Assembly (NCBI GenBank): GCA_904420565.1
Contig: CAJFVV010000039.1
Span: 1-51,224 of the forward strand
DNA: 51,224 bases
Origin: Candidatus Pseudoscillospira faecavium
GTDB lineage: Bacteria > Bacillota > Clostridia > Oscillospirales > Oscillospiraceae
Direction: 5' to 3'
This document shows, in pieces, positions 7,724 through 16,185 of this stretch. The position numbers were made by a program, and so were the translations under genes. The stretch's first letter is position 1; every line of letters starts with the position of its first letter. The notes under the pieces are model-generated. The model searched no databases and was not told where the DNA came from. It was given only the letters and a program-made list of their open reading frames with translations.

Positions 7724-10700
7724 TCACAGCTCCCAGGGTTTTTTCTTCGGCTGCTCTTTGCTCTGGGCACTCTTCTGCTTTTCTTTTCTCTGCTTTTCCG
7801 CTTCCTCCTCCGCTTTGCGGCGGGCATCGCGGGCATCCAGCGCAGCTATCAGTGAGCGGATCCGAATGCGCACCGCACCGAGGTTGGAAATCTCATCAAT
7901 TTTCAGCTGGGTATAAAGCTTACCCTCGCTTTCCAAAATCGTGCGCATTTCATCGCCCGTAATCGCATCGGTACCGCAGCCAAAAGATACCAGCTGCACC
8001 AGTTCCATGTCCGGCTGAGAGCAGACATAGCGGGCAGCATTATACATTCTTGCATGGTAGGTCCACTGATTCAGCACTGTGCGTTTATGTTTTTTCAGTT
8101 TTTCAGCAACAGCATCCTCACTGATAATCACAAAACCATATTCTGCGCAAAGCTCATCAATGCCGTGGCTGATTTCCGGGTCAATGTGATAAGGGCGTCC
8201 GCAAAGCACCAAAATCCGGTTGCCCTCGGCCCGCGCCTCTTCAATCATGCGCTCGCCTGTTTCGATGATGTTCTGGTGCCACTTGTCATAGGCCTTATAG
8301 GCCAGATCCACCGCAAACCCCACCTGCGCCAAATCAAGGCCCATCGTATCGCGGAAATATTTGATGCTGCGCTTTTTAAAATCCTTGGGCCGATGCAGCC
8401 CCATATAAGGCATCAGAAATTTCGCTTTTTTCAGCCCGGGCACATTGGCAGCCAGAAGCTCAGGATAATAGGCTACCACCGGACAGTTGTAGTTATTATC
8501 GCTGATGCCTTCATCAAAATTATAAGGCATGCAGGGATAAAAAATATAATCCACGTTTTTTTCCAGCAGGCTCATCACATGGCCATGGGCCAGCTTGGCC
8601 GGATAGCACACCGTGTCCGAAGGGATGGTACGCTGTCCCTTGTTGTAAAGCTCCCGGGAGGATTCTTCCGACAGCACCACTTCATAGTTCAGCGCCGTGA
8701 AAAACTGAAACCAAAACGGCAGATTTTCATACATATTCAAACACAGCGGAATGCCGACTGTCCCTCGTGTGCCGTTGCCCAGACCCTTTCCCTGCATTTT
8801 GCGCAGGGCGCCGTATTTCAGCGCATACATATTCGGTGTCGACAGTTTTTCCCGGCCTAACGGACGGGAACAGCGGTTTCCGGAAATATAGCTGCGTCCG
8901 CCATTGAATTTATTGACGGTCAGTGCACAGTGATTGGTGCACAAGTGGCAGGTGGATGGTTTTGCCGTATGGGTAAAGTCCCTCAGCTCTTCTGCCGAAA
9001 GCAGCATCGGCATTGCAATATGCCGATCCCGGGCTGTCAAAGCCGCACCGAAAGCCCCCATCAGTCCGGCAATGGTGGGGCGGGTGACATTGCGGCCGAT
9101 TTCCAGCTCAAAGCTGCGCAGCACGGCATCGTTCAGGAAGGTGCCGCCCTGCACCACGATATTCTGGCCCAAATCATCGGCACTGGATGCACGGATTACC
9201 TTATAGATGGCATTTTTCACAATGGAAATAGACAGTCCCGCGGAAATATCCTCCACCGGCGCCCCGTCCTTCTGAGCCTGTTTGACCGAAGAATTCATAA
9301 ACACTGTGCAGCGCGAGCCCAAGTTTGCCGGAGCCTTGGCAAACAGCCCCAGCTTGGCAAAGGTGGCAATGTCATATCCCATGGCTTTGGCAAACGTCTC
9401 AATAAAGCTTCCGCAGCCGGAGGAGCATGCCTCATTGAGCATGATGGAATCCACGGCATCATTGCGGATTTTGAAGCACTTCATATCTTGTCCGCCAATG
9501 TCAATAATGTAATCCACCTTGGGATCGAAATACTGGGCCGCCGCGAAATGGGCCACCGTTTCTACAAGCCCCAGATCACAGCGGAAAGCATTTTTAATCA
9601 AATCCTCGCCATAGCCTGTGACAGCACTTCCCGCAATATGGATGCGCGTTTCACACAGTTTGTAAATTTCGCGCAGCTGCTCGAGCACAATGTGTACCGG
9701 GTTCCCCTGATTGGAACCATAATAGGAAAAGAGAATGCTGCCGTCTTCAGCAATCAGCACCATCTTTGTCGTAGTGGAACCTGCGTCAATACCAAGATAA
9801 GCTTTTCCCACATAGCTGTGAATGTCCGCTTCAGGCAGATGATTTTTGTTGTGACGCTCCAAAAAGGCATCATATTCCGCCTGCGAGGAAAACAGCGGCG
9901 GCAGGGTATTGAGACTCTGGTTGGTATCCACAGCTTTTTCCAGCCGGTCCAGCATTTCATCAAACAAAATGCTCGGATAATCCGCCGCACACATGGCTGA
10001 ACCGATGGCTGCATAGCAATCCCCATCTTCCGGAAAAATCGCATGGTCCGCATCCAGCTGCAGCGTTTCCACAAACCGCTGACGCAATCCCTGAAGGAAA
10101 TGCAGCGGTCCGCCGAGGAATACAATTTTCCCTGTCAACTCACGGCCCTGGGTCAAACCCGCGATGGTTTGATCGACTACAGCCTGAAAAATAGAGGCCG
10201 CAATATCCTCTTTTAACCCGCCCTGGTTCAAAATAGGCTGAATGTCGCTCTTAGCAAACACGCCGCAGCGCGAAGCGATGGGATAGAGCTTGGTATGCTT
10301 GAGAGACAGAGCATCCAGCTCGTCCACCGTCACATTTAAAAGAGTCGCCATCTGATCGATAAATGCACCGGTGCCACCGGCACAGGATCCATTCATACGC
10401 TCTTCCAAACTGTTTCCAAAGAAAATGATCTTGGCATCCTCACCGCCCAGTTCGATGACAGCATCAGTGTCAGGCTCCAGGGTATTCACTGCCTGCGCCG
10501 TCGCATACACCTCCTGCACAAAATCCAGGCCGCTGGCCTTTGCAACACCCAGGCCGGCAGAACCTGTGATGACCATCTGCACTTGCTGCCCGGTATAAGT
10601 TCCTTTAATGCGGCGCAGGATTTCACAGGTTTTTTCCCGTACCTTGGAAAAATGGCGCTCATACGAGCGGAACAGCAGCTGATTTTTCTCATCTAAAACC

Positions 10701-10747
10701 ACCACTTTTACTGTGGTGGAACCAATATCGATACCAATCCGATACAT
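7724..10747 (-). CDS. Tandem-ATPase 2-hydroxyacyl-CoA dehydratase activase (BadF/BadG/BcrA/BcrD family) with DUF2229
   Basis: A 1007-residue protein with two ASKHA-fold ATPase domains in tandem. Domain 1 (about 1-265) starts GIDIGSTTVKVVVLD, with Cys122 in NGSCAGGTGAF and Cys161 in SRCGVFAKSD. Domain 2 (about 316-580) repeats GIDAGSTTTKMVLI, with Cys445 in SSGCGSF and Cys480 in SRCTVFMNSS. In HgdC-type activases such a cysteine pair ligates a [4Fe-4S] cluster at the dimer interface and ATP hydrolysis drives electron transfer to a partner. A further four-cysteine site (Cys600, 603, 607, 626) opens the DUF2229 region (about 595-860). The C-terminal 40 residues are a charged, probably flexible tail. 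Upstream DNA is AT-rich but no clear promoter could be fixed. It is co-transcribed with the 440-residue gene behind it and diverges from the small ferredoxin gene. Partner and substrate unknown. Confidence 0.85.
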   Translation of the reverse strand: MYRIGIDIGSTTVKVVVLDEKNQLLFRSYERHFSKVREKTCEILRRIKGTYTGQQVQMVITGSAGLGVAKASGLDFVQEVYATAQAVNTLEPDTDAVIELGGEDAKIIFFGNSLEERMNGSCAGGTGAFIDQMATLLNVTVDELDALSLKHTKLYPIASRCGVFAKSDIQPILNQGGLKEDIAASIFQAVVDQTIAGLTQGRELTGKIVFLGGPLHFLQGLRQRFVETLQLDADHAIFPEDGDCYAAIGSAMCAADYPSILFDEMLDRLEKAVDTNQSLNTLPPLFSSQAEYDAFLERHNKNHLPEADIHSYVGKAYLGIDAGSTTTKMVLIAEDGSILFSYYGSNQGNPVHIVLEQLREIYKLCETRIHIAGSAVTGYGEDLIKNAFRCDLGLVETVAHFAAAQYFDPKVDYIIDIGGQDMKCFKIRNDAVDSIMLNEACSSGCGSFIETFAKAMGYDIATFAKLGLFAKAPANLGSRCTVFMNSSVKQAQKDGAPVEDISAGLSISIVKNAIYKVIRASSADDLGQNIVVQGGTFLNDAVLRSFELEIGRNVTRPTIAGLMGAFGAALTARDRHIAMPMLLSAEELRDFTHTAKPSTCHLCTNHCALTVNKFNGGRSYISGNRCSRPLGREKLSTPNMYALKYGALRKMQGKGLGNGTRGTVGIPLCLNMYENLPFWFQFFTALNYEVVLSEESSRELYNKGQRTIPSDTVCYPAKLAHGHVMSLLEKNVDYIFYPCMPYNFDEGISDNNYNCPVVAYYPELLAANVPGLKKAKFLMPYMGLHRPKDFKKRSIKYFRDTMGLDLAQVGFAVDLAYKAYDKWHQNIIETGERMIEEARAEGNRILVLCGRPYHIDPEISHGIDELCAEYGFVIISEDAVAEKLKKHKRTVLNQWTYHARMYNAARYVCSQPDMELVQLVSFGCGTDAITGDEMRTILESEGKLYTQLKIDEISNLGAVRIRIRSLIAALDARDARRKAEEEAEKQRKEKQKSAQSKEQPKKKPWEL

Positions 10748-11056
10748 GGGGCCTTCACTCCCGTTTTCTATTTACTGTGCGCTTTGATCAACCCACATCT
10801 TTTTATTTTACCTAATAGATTATTTTATAATAAAACACGAATCAACACAAGAGAAAAGATGCACTGAAATCGATAATTTCCGCATAATTTCCTGTCATTT
10901 TATCCATTTTTTATACAATGCGCTTCCTTTGTTCAAATCCGCAGGACCAGAGCTGCGCCCTATTGACTTCCCGCCTCCCCTGCGCCTATAATAAAAAATA
11001 AGAAACACAGCCCAAGCGCTGAAAAAATGGGAGAATAAGTGAAAAGGAGGAAAAAC
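10748..11056. other. Divergent intergenic region between activase operon and ferredoxin
   Basis: About 310 bp without a gene. It holds the ferredoxin promoter (10963-10992) and an AT-rich block at 10800-10860 that should carry the minus-strand activase promoter; the best weak match there is TTGATT (10840-10845), 17 bp and TAATCT (10817-10822). No operator palindrome or riboswitch was seen. Confidence 0.5.
10963..10992 (+). promoter_or_regulatory. Promoter of the small ferredoxin gene
   Basis: TTGACT (10963-10968), an 18-bp spacer and TATAAT (10987-10992). It predicts a leader of about 58 nt before the ATG at 11057. Confidence 0.8.
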
Positions 11057-11242
11057 ATGATCCGCATTGATTTGAACAATTGTTGCTGCTGCGGGCACTG
11101 CCAGTTTGTCCGCATGAATCTGCAGTGGATCAAAAATGAAAACGGCATGGATTACTACGAAGATCCCCGGCCGGAGGATCAGATGTATGTGGGAAAATAT
11201 ATTGCAGGATGTCCCACAGGTGCCATTGAAGAAATTCCATAA
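11057..11242 (+). CDS. 61-residue single-cluster [4Fe-4S] ferredoxin-like protein
   Basis: A tiny electron carrier. Cys9, Cys12 and Cys15 (within NNCCCCGHC) plus Cys52 in AGCPTGAI make exactly one CxxCxxC...CP set, as in monocluster ferredoxins; the residues between them (acidic, with DYYEDPRPED) replace the second cluster of classical 2[4Fe-4S] ferredoxins. Two extra cysteines (10, 11) sit inside the motif. The ATG at 11057 follows AAAAGGAGG; a frame starting six codons earlier would overlap that site. It has its own promoter and a palindromic terminator. Its divergent arrangement with the dehydratase activase suggests, but does not prove, that it donates electrons to that ATP-driven system. 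Confidence 0.8.
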   Translation: MIRIDLNNCCCCGHCQFVRMNLQWIKNENGMDYYEDPRPEDQMYVGKYIAGCPTGAIEEIP

Positions 11243-11250
11243 ACGGGTGT

Positions 11251-11285
11251 AAAAATGCAGGGGGCTGCAGCCCCCTGCATTTTTT
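11251..11285. terminator. Bidirectional terminator between ferredoxin and lysozyme genes
   Basis: A perfect palindrome with AAAAATGCAGGGGG on the left arm and CCCCCTGCATTTTT on the right, around a CTGCAG centre. The A-run and T-run make it work in both directions, ending the ferredoxin transcript (plus) and the converging GH25 gene (minus). Confidence 0.9.
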
Positions 11286-11291
11286 ATGAGT

Positions 11292-13493
11292 TTATTGCTC
11301 CAAACCGCTCTCGCTCCAGCGCATCAGGATGGTAGCGCATTCAGCGCGGGTGGCATTGCCCTGCGGATTGAGTTCATTGCGCTCGTTGCCGTTGATCAGC
11401 TGTGCAGCCACCGCCCAGCGCATTCCCTCCAGCGCAAAAGAGGAAACCTGATCGTCGTCGCCGAAAACGGAGAGGTCCCCGGAAGTTGTCTCCGGCACAT
11501 CCATACCCATTTTATCGGAATAGCGCATCAGAATCGTGGCAATCTGCTCCCGGGTAACCGGTTCCTCCGGTGAAAATGTTTTATCTCCCGTTCCGTTGAC
11601 AATCCCATTGTCATAGGCCCAGGTCACAGCTCTGGCATACCAGATATCGGCCGATACATCGACAAATTTATTGTGGTTGCTGGCCTCCGGTTCGCCCGCC
11701 TGGCGATAAAGCACTGTGACCAGCATGCCCCGGGTCATTGTCCCTCCGGGGGAAAACGTGGTGTCCGAAGTACCGGTGAACAAACCGTTTTCCACAGCGT
11801 AGGCCACTGCATCGGCATACCAGTCATCCGTCTGCACGTCCGTGAAGTTGGAAACATTTTCTTCTTCGGCACTGAAGTGCGCTGTCAGCGCCACCGAAGC
11901 GGTAACGGTAAAACTGTACTCTGCATCGGTGGAAACGCGCTCGCCAGCTGCATTATACCAGCCGTCAAACGTATAGCCCTCATCCGCAGTCGCCTGCACT
12001 GCGGCGGTCTCTCCCACTGTAAAGGAGCCGCCGCCGCTGGCGCTGCCTCCTTCCTGGGCAGATACTGTCACCGTATAACGGGCAGCAGAAGGATACACCG
12101 CTTCACTTGTATAGCTTCTGTAATACGTTCCGTCAATCGGATCGCTGATTTCCATCGTGACAAAATAACCCATGCCAGGCAGGAAACTCTGATCCGTGCA
12201 GGAGTGCACCGTACCGTCATAGGTTCCAACCTCAGTCGTATTGCCGGAGGCATCCACCCGGTAAACCGTATAGGAACTGGCATAAGTGCTGCCGCCCCAT
12301 TGAATGCGTGCACCGGAACTTGTATTTTCCGCCGTCACAACCGGCGCAGAAAAGCTGAGATACTCCGGCATGTACAGCACATTGATATCGGTTCTGCCCG
12401 AGGCCAGTGCCCCCTGCACTACGCAGGAGGAACTGTATTGCCAGATGTTCGGCAGAGATGATGTGCCGCGGATTGTGGGAATGCTGTTCAGATCAGGCAC
12501 CGTTGCATACCATGCGTACCAATAATCCACGCCCATATCGCTCAGAGAAGAAAGATCCATTTTGGAGAAGAAGCTGCCGTTGGCATATACCATCGTATGG
12601 AATCCCGCATCCTGGAGCGTTCCGCAGAAAATCTCTGCAAATTCCACCAGCTGTGTTCCGGTCAGGCTGCTGTATTCCTCCAAATCATAGGCCACCGGCA
12701 ATGTAATATACTCTTTATACGGTTCCAGCAATTCGGCACAGTAATCCGCCTCCACCTGCGCCTTTTCCGCCGACTCCGCGTAACTGTAAAAATAAATACC
12801 AATGGGCATGCCATGGGCAATGGCCCCTTCGATGTTTTCAATAAAACGGGCATCCGTATGTTCCCAGCCATAACCCGCGCGGATCATCACGAATTCAATT
12901 CCCTGCTCCTTCAATGCATCCCAATCGATGGTGCCGTTCCAAGAGGAAATATCGATGCCCACATGGCCGCCCACGGTGATGGAAAATCCTTCTGTTTCGC
13001 TTCCGTTGGACGCTGCGATATAGGTTCTCCCAAAGCTGTTGGCCGTTACTGTACCGGAACTGCTGACCGAAGCAATGCTGCTGTTGTTGCTGCTCCAGGT
13101 CACATTGCCGGAGAGGGATGTCTGCAGGGTAACACTCTCCCCTTCCCGCAGAGAATAGGAAGGAAATGCCATATACACCTCTACCTTGCAGATTGCTGAG
13201 GCGCTGCCGTCCGCCGTTGTGGCCCGAATGGTTGCGCTTCCTTCGGCAAGTGCCGTGACTTTCCCCTGCTCATCCACGCTGACTACACTGGTGGTCAGGC
13301 TTTGCCAGGTGACACCCTGTCCGTCGCTGACCGTCGCGCTCAGCGACGCCGTATCGCCAACGGCCAGCGTCAGGCTGGTTTGATTCAGCTGCACTGTGGT
13401 TTCTGTTTCATCTGCCAATGCCGACACACACAGCAGAGACAGGCACAACGCCGCCGCCAATACCATAGCCGATAGCCGTTTGAATGTTTTCAT
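11292..13493 (-). CDS. Secreted SLH-anchored GH25 lysozyme with Ig-like domains
   Basis: A 733-residue exported cell-wall hydrolase. Order of parts: signal peptide 1-27 (hydrophobic core, ending VSALA); two bacterial Ig-like (Big_2) domains at about 33-105 and 112-175; a glycoside hydrolase 25 muramidase domain at about 177-370, starting VGIDISSWNG with Asp181 and the catalytic pair Asp270/Glu272 in AYDLEE; a fibronectin-III-like stretch at about 383-470; an InlB B-repeat-like stretch around 475-548 (FDGWYNAAGE); three S-layer homology repeats from about 556 to the end, with WYADAV and WYARAV, and TR-----L-R motifs. SLH repeats normally bind pyruvylated secondary wall polymer, so this is probably a surface-anchored muramidase for wall turnover. 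The ATG follows GAAGGAGGAG. Confidence 0.92.
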   Translation of the reverse strand: MKTFKRLSAMVLAAALCLSLLCVSALADETETTVQLNQTSLTLAVGDTASLSATVSDGQGVTWQSLTTSVVSVDEQGKVTALAEGSATIRATTADGSASAICKVEVYMAFPSYSLREGESVTLQTSLSGNVTWSSNNSSIASVSSSGTVTANSFGRTYIAASNGSETEGFSITVGGHVGIDISSWNGTIDWDALKEQGIEFVMIRAGYGWEHTDARFIENIEGAIAHGMPIGIYFYSYAESAEKAQVEADYCAELLEPYKEYITLPVAYDLEEYSSLTGTQLVEFAEIFCGTLQDAGFHTMVYANGSFFSKMDLSSLSDMGVDYWYAWYATVPDLNSIPTIRGTSSLPNIWQYSSSCVVQGALASGRTDINVLYMPEYLSFSAPVVTAENTSSGARIQWGGSTYASSYTVYRVDASGNTTEVGTYDGTVHSCTDQSFLPGMGYFVTMEISDPIDGTYYRSYTSEAVYPSAARYTVTVSAQEGGSASGGGSFTVGETAAVQATADEGYTFDGWYNAAGERVSTDAEYSFTVTASVALTAHFSAEEENVSNFTDVQTDDWYADAVAYAVENGLFTGTSDTTFSPGGTMTRGMLVTVLYRQAGEPEASNHNKFVDVSADIWYARAVTWAYDNGIVNGTGDKTFSPEEPVTREQIATILMRYSDKMGMDVPETTSGDLSVFGDDDQVSSFALEGMRWAVAAQLINGNERNELNPQGNATRAECATILMRWSESGLEQ

Positions 13494-13548
13494 GAATTTT
13501 GCTCCTCCTTCGTGCCCAAGTCATCATTTTTCCAATCTTTTCCAAAGC

Positions 13549-13590
13549 AAAAAAGCAAGAGGGGGCAGTCCTCCGACCGCTTCCCCTCTT
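13549..13590 (-). terminator. Terminator of the eight-helix membrane protein gene
   Basis: AAGAGGGG/CCCCTCTT stem (13557-13564 with 13583-13590), with a partial inner stem, followed on the minus strand by GCTTTTTT. It lies 34 bp after the 13625 stop and before the GH25 start. Confidence 0.7.
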
Positions 13591-13624
13591 CACGCCCTTT
13601 TCTGTTAAGCTTTAATTTCTGCGT

Positions 13625-14440
13625 TCACATCATATGTATGGTGTAATATACCGCCATGACAAACAGCAGCGCAATGCCTGCCCACATGAGATACAGCGCA
13701 GCAGCCGCTGCAAAAATACCAATCAGAATGAATACAGCCGCCAGCACCAAAGCACCGTAAGCCAAAGCATAATTGGAGGTGCCGGAGAAAATCATTTTCT
13801 CTCCGCCAGCTTTCCCCCATTTGCCTCCATTGCGGCCGATAGCCACCGTCACTGCCAGCAAAGCCAGCACCAGAATCAGAAGTACAACTTCCACAATCAC
13901 ATAACGGCTGCTCCAGGCAGCGCTGCCGACGGCGCGATGGGCCAGCCACATTCCCGCTACCGCCAGGCCCATGCCCAGGCCCGCGCAGAAAAACTCTTTC
14001 TGATAAAGGTAATACACAAATCCTGCCAGAGCCAGCAGCGGCACCACCGCACACATCACCGTGGTTCCTGTCGGGTAAATAGCAAGCATCAGCCGGCTGC
14101 CCGCGAACAAAATCACACCCAGCAGCAAAAGCCAGACGCCTCCCTGGGCCATTTTCCCTCTCCGCCGTACTGCGAACAGAACCGCTCCTGCAATCGCTGC
14201 AGCCAAGCCGACATAGCCAACCACAGCAATCACACCAGCCATGGTCACCAGACTCTGCATGGTGCCCTGCACAAAAAAGCGGTAGCACAGCAGGAAATAA
14301 ATCTCCGCCACCACCAGCACAGCCAGCATGCCCAGGCATTTGTTAAGGATTGCAGCTTCTTCCTTTTCCCGGTCCGCTTTGCGCTGCATGCTCTGCGCCC
14401 GGATCTGCTTCTTTTTTTCAAGGCTCTGTTTTTTTGCCAT
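13625..14440 (-). CDS. Polytopic membrane protein of unknown function
   Basis: Not recognised. 271 residues: a highly charged N-terminal helix (about 1-33, rich in Lys, Arg, Glu and Gln) followed by about eight hydrophobic segments at roughly 35-56, 62-90, 100-121, 127-148, 150-168, 180-201, 222-243 and 245-268. The charged N-terminus looks cytosolic and may form a coiled coil or ribosome-contacting tail. No catalytic motif is visible. ATG at 14440 preceded by GGAGG twelve bases upstream. It is a single-gene transcription unit by its flanking terminator, upstream of the lysozyme gene on the same strand. A second long frame on the same strand (13605-14339) is a shadow. Confidence 0.65.
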   Translation of the reverse strand: MAKKQSLEKKKQIRAQSMQRKADREKEEAAILNKCLGMLAVLVVAEIYFLLCYRFFVQGTMQSLVTMAGVIAVVGYVGLAAAIAGAVLFAVRRRGKMAQGGVWLLLLGVILFAGSRLMLAIYPTGTTVMCAVVPLLALAGFVYYLYQKEFFCAGLGMGLAVAGMWLAHRAVGSAAWSSRYVIVEVVLLILVLALLAVTVAIGRNGGKWGKAGGEKMIFSGTSNYALAYGALVLAAVFILIGIFAAAAALYLMWAGIALLFVMAVYYTIHMM

Positions 14441-14662
14441 AAGTTGCCTAAACCTCCAACAAGGGCTTGCCGCCCCTGACTTCTATTTCACTATAACAGG
14501 GATAGTTTAACAGATTCACCCACAATTTGCAAGGCACAATATTTCCCGACATGGTTCGCCCCGTCTCCCACGGTGCGTTGTCTTTTCTTTGATACTGCCT
14601 CCCCGCGCTTCTGCTTCTCTTTCATGCTGCAAAACCGCAGCAGGAAAATGTCCACGCCTGAG

Positions 14663-14691
14663 TTGAAAGCCGCAGCAAATCATGCTATGAT
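14663..14691 (+). promoter_or_regulatory. Promoter of the apbE operon
   Basis: TTGAAA (14663-14668), a 17-bp spacer and TATGAT (14686-14691), 65 bp before the apbE ATG. Confidence 0.7.
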
Positions 14692-14755
14692 AAAAAATAA
14701 AATTATGCACCGGACATACCGGTTCGATTTGTTTGGAAAAGAAAGGGTTTCCCCT

Positions 14756-15787
14756 ATGAAAAAACAGGTTTTCCTTCTCCCGTTGCTGCTTCTTTTGCTG
14801 TGCGGCTGCCAGCAGGCGCCGCAGGAATCCAGCACCCAGGTTTATGCCATGGACACCATGATGGATCTGACAGTTTATGCCAGCACCTCCGAAGCCGGAG
14901 AGCAGGCGCTGCATGCCGCTGAAACAGAGATTTATCGTTTGGATGCGCTGCTCTCCCGTCACGATGAAAGCAGCGCCGTCTCCGCCATCAACAAAAGCAA
15001 CGGCACCCCTGTGGCCGCAGATGAAGAAGTGCTTTCCCTTCTGAAAACCTCCGTGGATTACTTTCAGCAGACAAACGGCGCCTTTGATGTCACTGTGGCG
15101 CCCATCATGGATGCCTGGAATTTTACCGGAGAAACACCCCGTGTCCCTTCCCGGCAGGAATTGGACCAGCTGCTGACCCTGGTGGGCAGTGACCGCATCG
15201 TTTTCGGCGACGGCACCGTCACGCTGGAGGAAGGCATGGCAGTGGATCTGGGCGGCATTGCCAAGGGCTACGCTTCGGACCGTTTGGCCGCCGTATTTGA
15301 AGAAAACGGCGTGGATTCCGCCATGGTCAGCCTGGGCGGCAATGTCTATGCCCGGGGCACGCGGCCCGATGGAAATCCCTGGCGCATCGCCGTCCAGGAT
15401 CCCAACGACCCCAGCGCCTATCTCGGCGTTTTACTTCTGACAGACAAATACGCCATCACCTCCGGCGGCTACCAACGTTACTTCGAGCAGGACGGCGTCA
15501 CCTATTACCACATCATCGACCCCAAAACCGGCGATGTGGCCCGCAATGGCCTCACCTCCGTCACTATCGTCTGTGACAGCGGCACCATGGGCGACGCCCT
15601 GTCTACCGCTTTGTTTGTTATGGGATATGACAACGCCGTATCCTTCTGGCAGTCTTATAGTACAGACTTCGACATGATATTGGTAGACGAAGCCGGAACC
15701 GTCTATCTGACAGAGGGCCTGAAGGACTGTTTTGATTCCTCTTTGGCGGAGCATGAATATGAATATGTTTACCTCACAAAAAATTAA
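14756..15787 (+). CDS. apbE: FAD:protein FMN transferase lipoprotein
   Basis: Transfers FMN from FAD to a threonine of target flavoproteins outside the membrane. 343 residues. The N-terminus MKKQVFLLPLLLLLLCGC is a lipoprotein signal with lipobox Cys18, so the enzyme is anchored at the outer face of the membrane. The ApbE domain shows YAMDTMMDLTVYA, HDESSAVSAIN, LGGIAKGYASD, SLGGNVYARG, and ITSGGYQRYF, matching the FAD- and Mg-binding parts. The ATG at 14756 follows GAAAGGG; the longer frame would start upstream of the promoter. It heads an operon with NusG-II, Gx transporter and AAA ATPase genes. Clostridial ApbE usually modifies RnfG/RnfD or FMN-binding-domain proteins; no such target is in the window, so the substrate is elsewhere. 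Confidence 0.93.
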   Translation: MKKQVFLLPLLLLLLCGCQQAPQESSTQVYAMDTMMDLTVYASTSEAGEQALHAAETEIYRLDALLSRHDESSAVSAINKSNGTPVAADEEVLSLLKTSVDYFQQTNGAFDVTVAPIMDAWNFTGETPRVPSRQELDQLLTLVGSDRIVFGDGTVTLEEGMAVDLGGIAKGYASDRLAAVFEENGVDSAMVSLGGNVYARGTRPDGNPWRIAVQDPNDPSAYLGVLLLTDKYAITSGGYQRYFEQDGVTYYHIIDPKTGDVARNGLTSVTIVCDSGTMGDALSTALFVMGYDNAVSFWQSYSTDFDMILVDEAGTVYLTEGLKDCFDSSLAEHEYEYVYLTKN

Positions 15788-16172
15788 GGTGCGCCTGCGC
15801 CCCTCTCTTTGGGATGCGCTGGTGGTCGCGGCAGTGTTGGCCACAGCGGCGGCGCTGTTCCTCTTTCTGCTGCCCAAAGCTGCCGGCAGCGGTGATTTGA
15901 CCTGCACTATCTCCCAGAACGGGCAGATTCTGGACACAATTCCCATTACCGTCGGCGCCGACGACGAGGAGCGAACCTACGGAGACTATGTGGTTCAGTT
16001 CAACCATGGGCACATCCGCGTGAAAAGCGCTCCCTGCGCCAATCAGGACTGTGTCCACACCGGCTGGATCAGCCGCGGCGGGCAGAGCATCGTCTGCCTG
16101 CCCGGTCGCTTTGTAGTGGAACTCTCCTCGGAAAATGCGGCAGAACAGCCTTTTGATGCCGTCGTAAAATGA
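15759..16172 (+). CDS. NusG domain II-containing membrane-anchored protein
   Basis: A small exported-facing protein: one hydrophobic helix near the N-terminus (about residues 18-38, after SLWDALVVAAVLA) and an outer domain with the family hallmark CANQDCVHTGWI and IVCLPGRFVVEL, three conserved cysteines. This family (NusG domain II, not the transcription factor) typically lies beside apbE and Gx transporter genes in Clostridia, often near rnf. Its biochemical role is not established. It overlaps the apbE end by 29 bases. Three in-frame ATGs occur at 15753, 15759 and 15765; 15759 has the best spacing from GGCGGAG. A few residues either way are uncertain. Confidence 0.85.
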   Translation: MNMFTSQKIKVRLRPSLWDALVVAAVLATAAALFLFLLPKAAGSGDLTCTISQNGQILDTIPITVGADDEERTYGDYVVQFNHGHIRVKSAPCANQDCVHTGWISRGGQSIVCLPGRFVVELSSENAAEQPFDAVVK

Positions 16173-16185
16173 AAGGGGGCCTGTT

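Noticed and set aside
6420-7916. A long plus-strand frame opposite the 440-residue dehydratase-related gene
   Set aside because: Antisense shadow; the minus-strand gene has clear motifs and ribosome binding site.
13605-14339. A 244-codon minus-strand frame inside the eight-helix membrane gene
   Set aside because: Overlaps in another frame; only the 271-residue frame gives regular membrane helices and a ribosome binding site.
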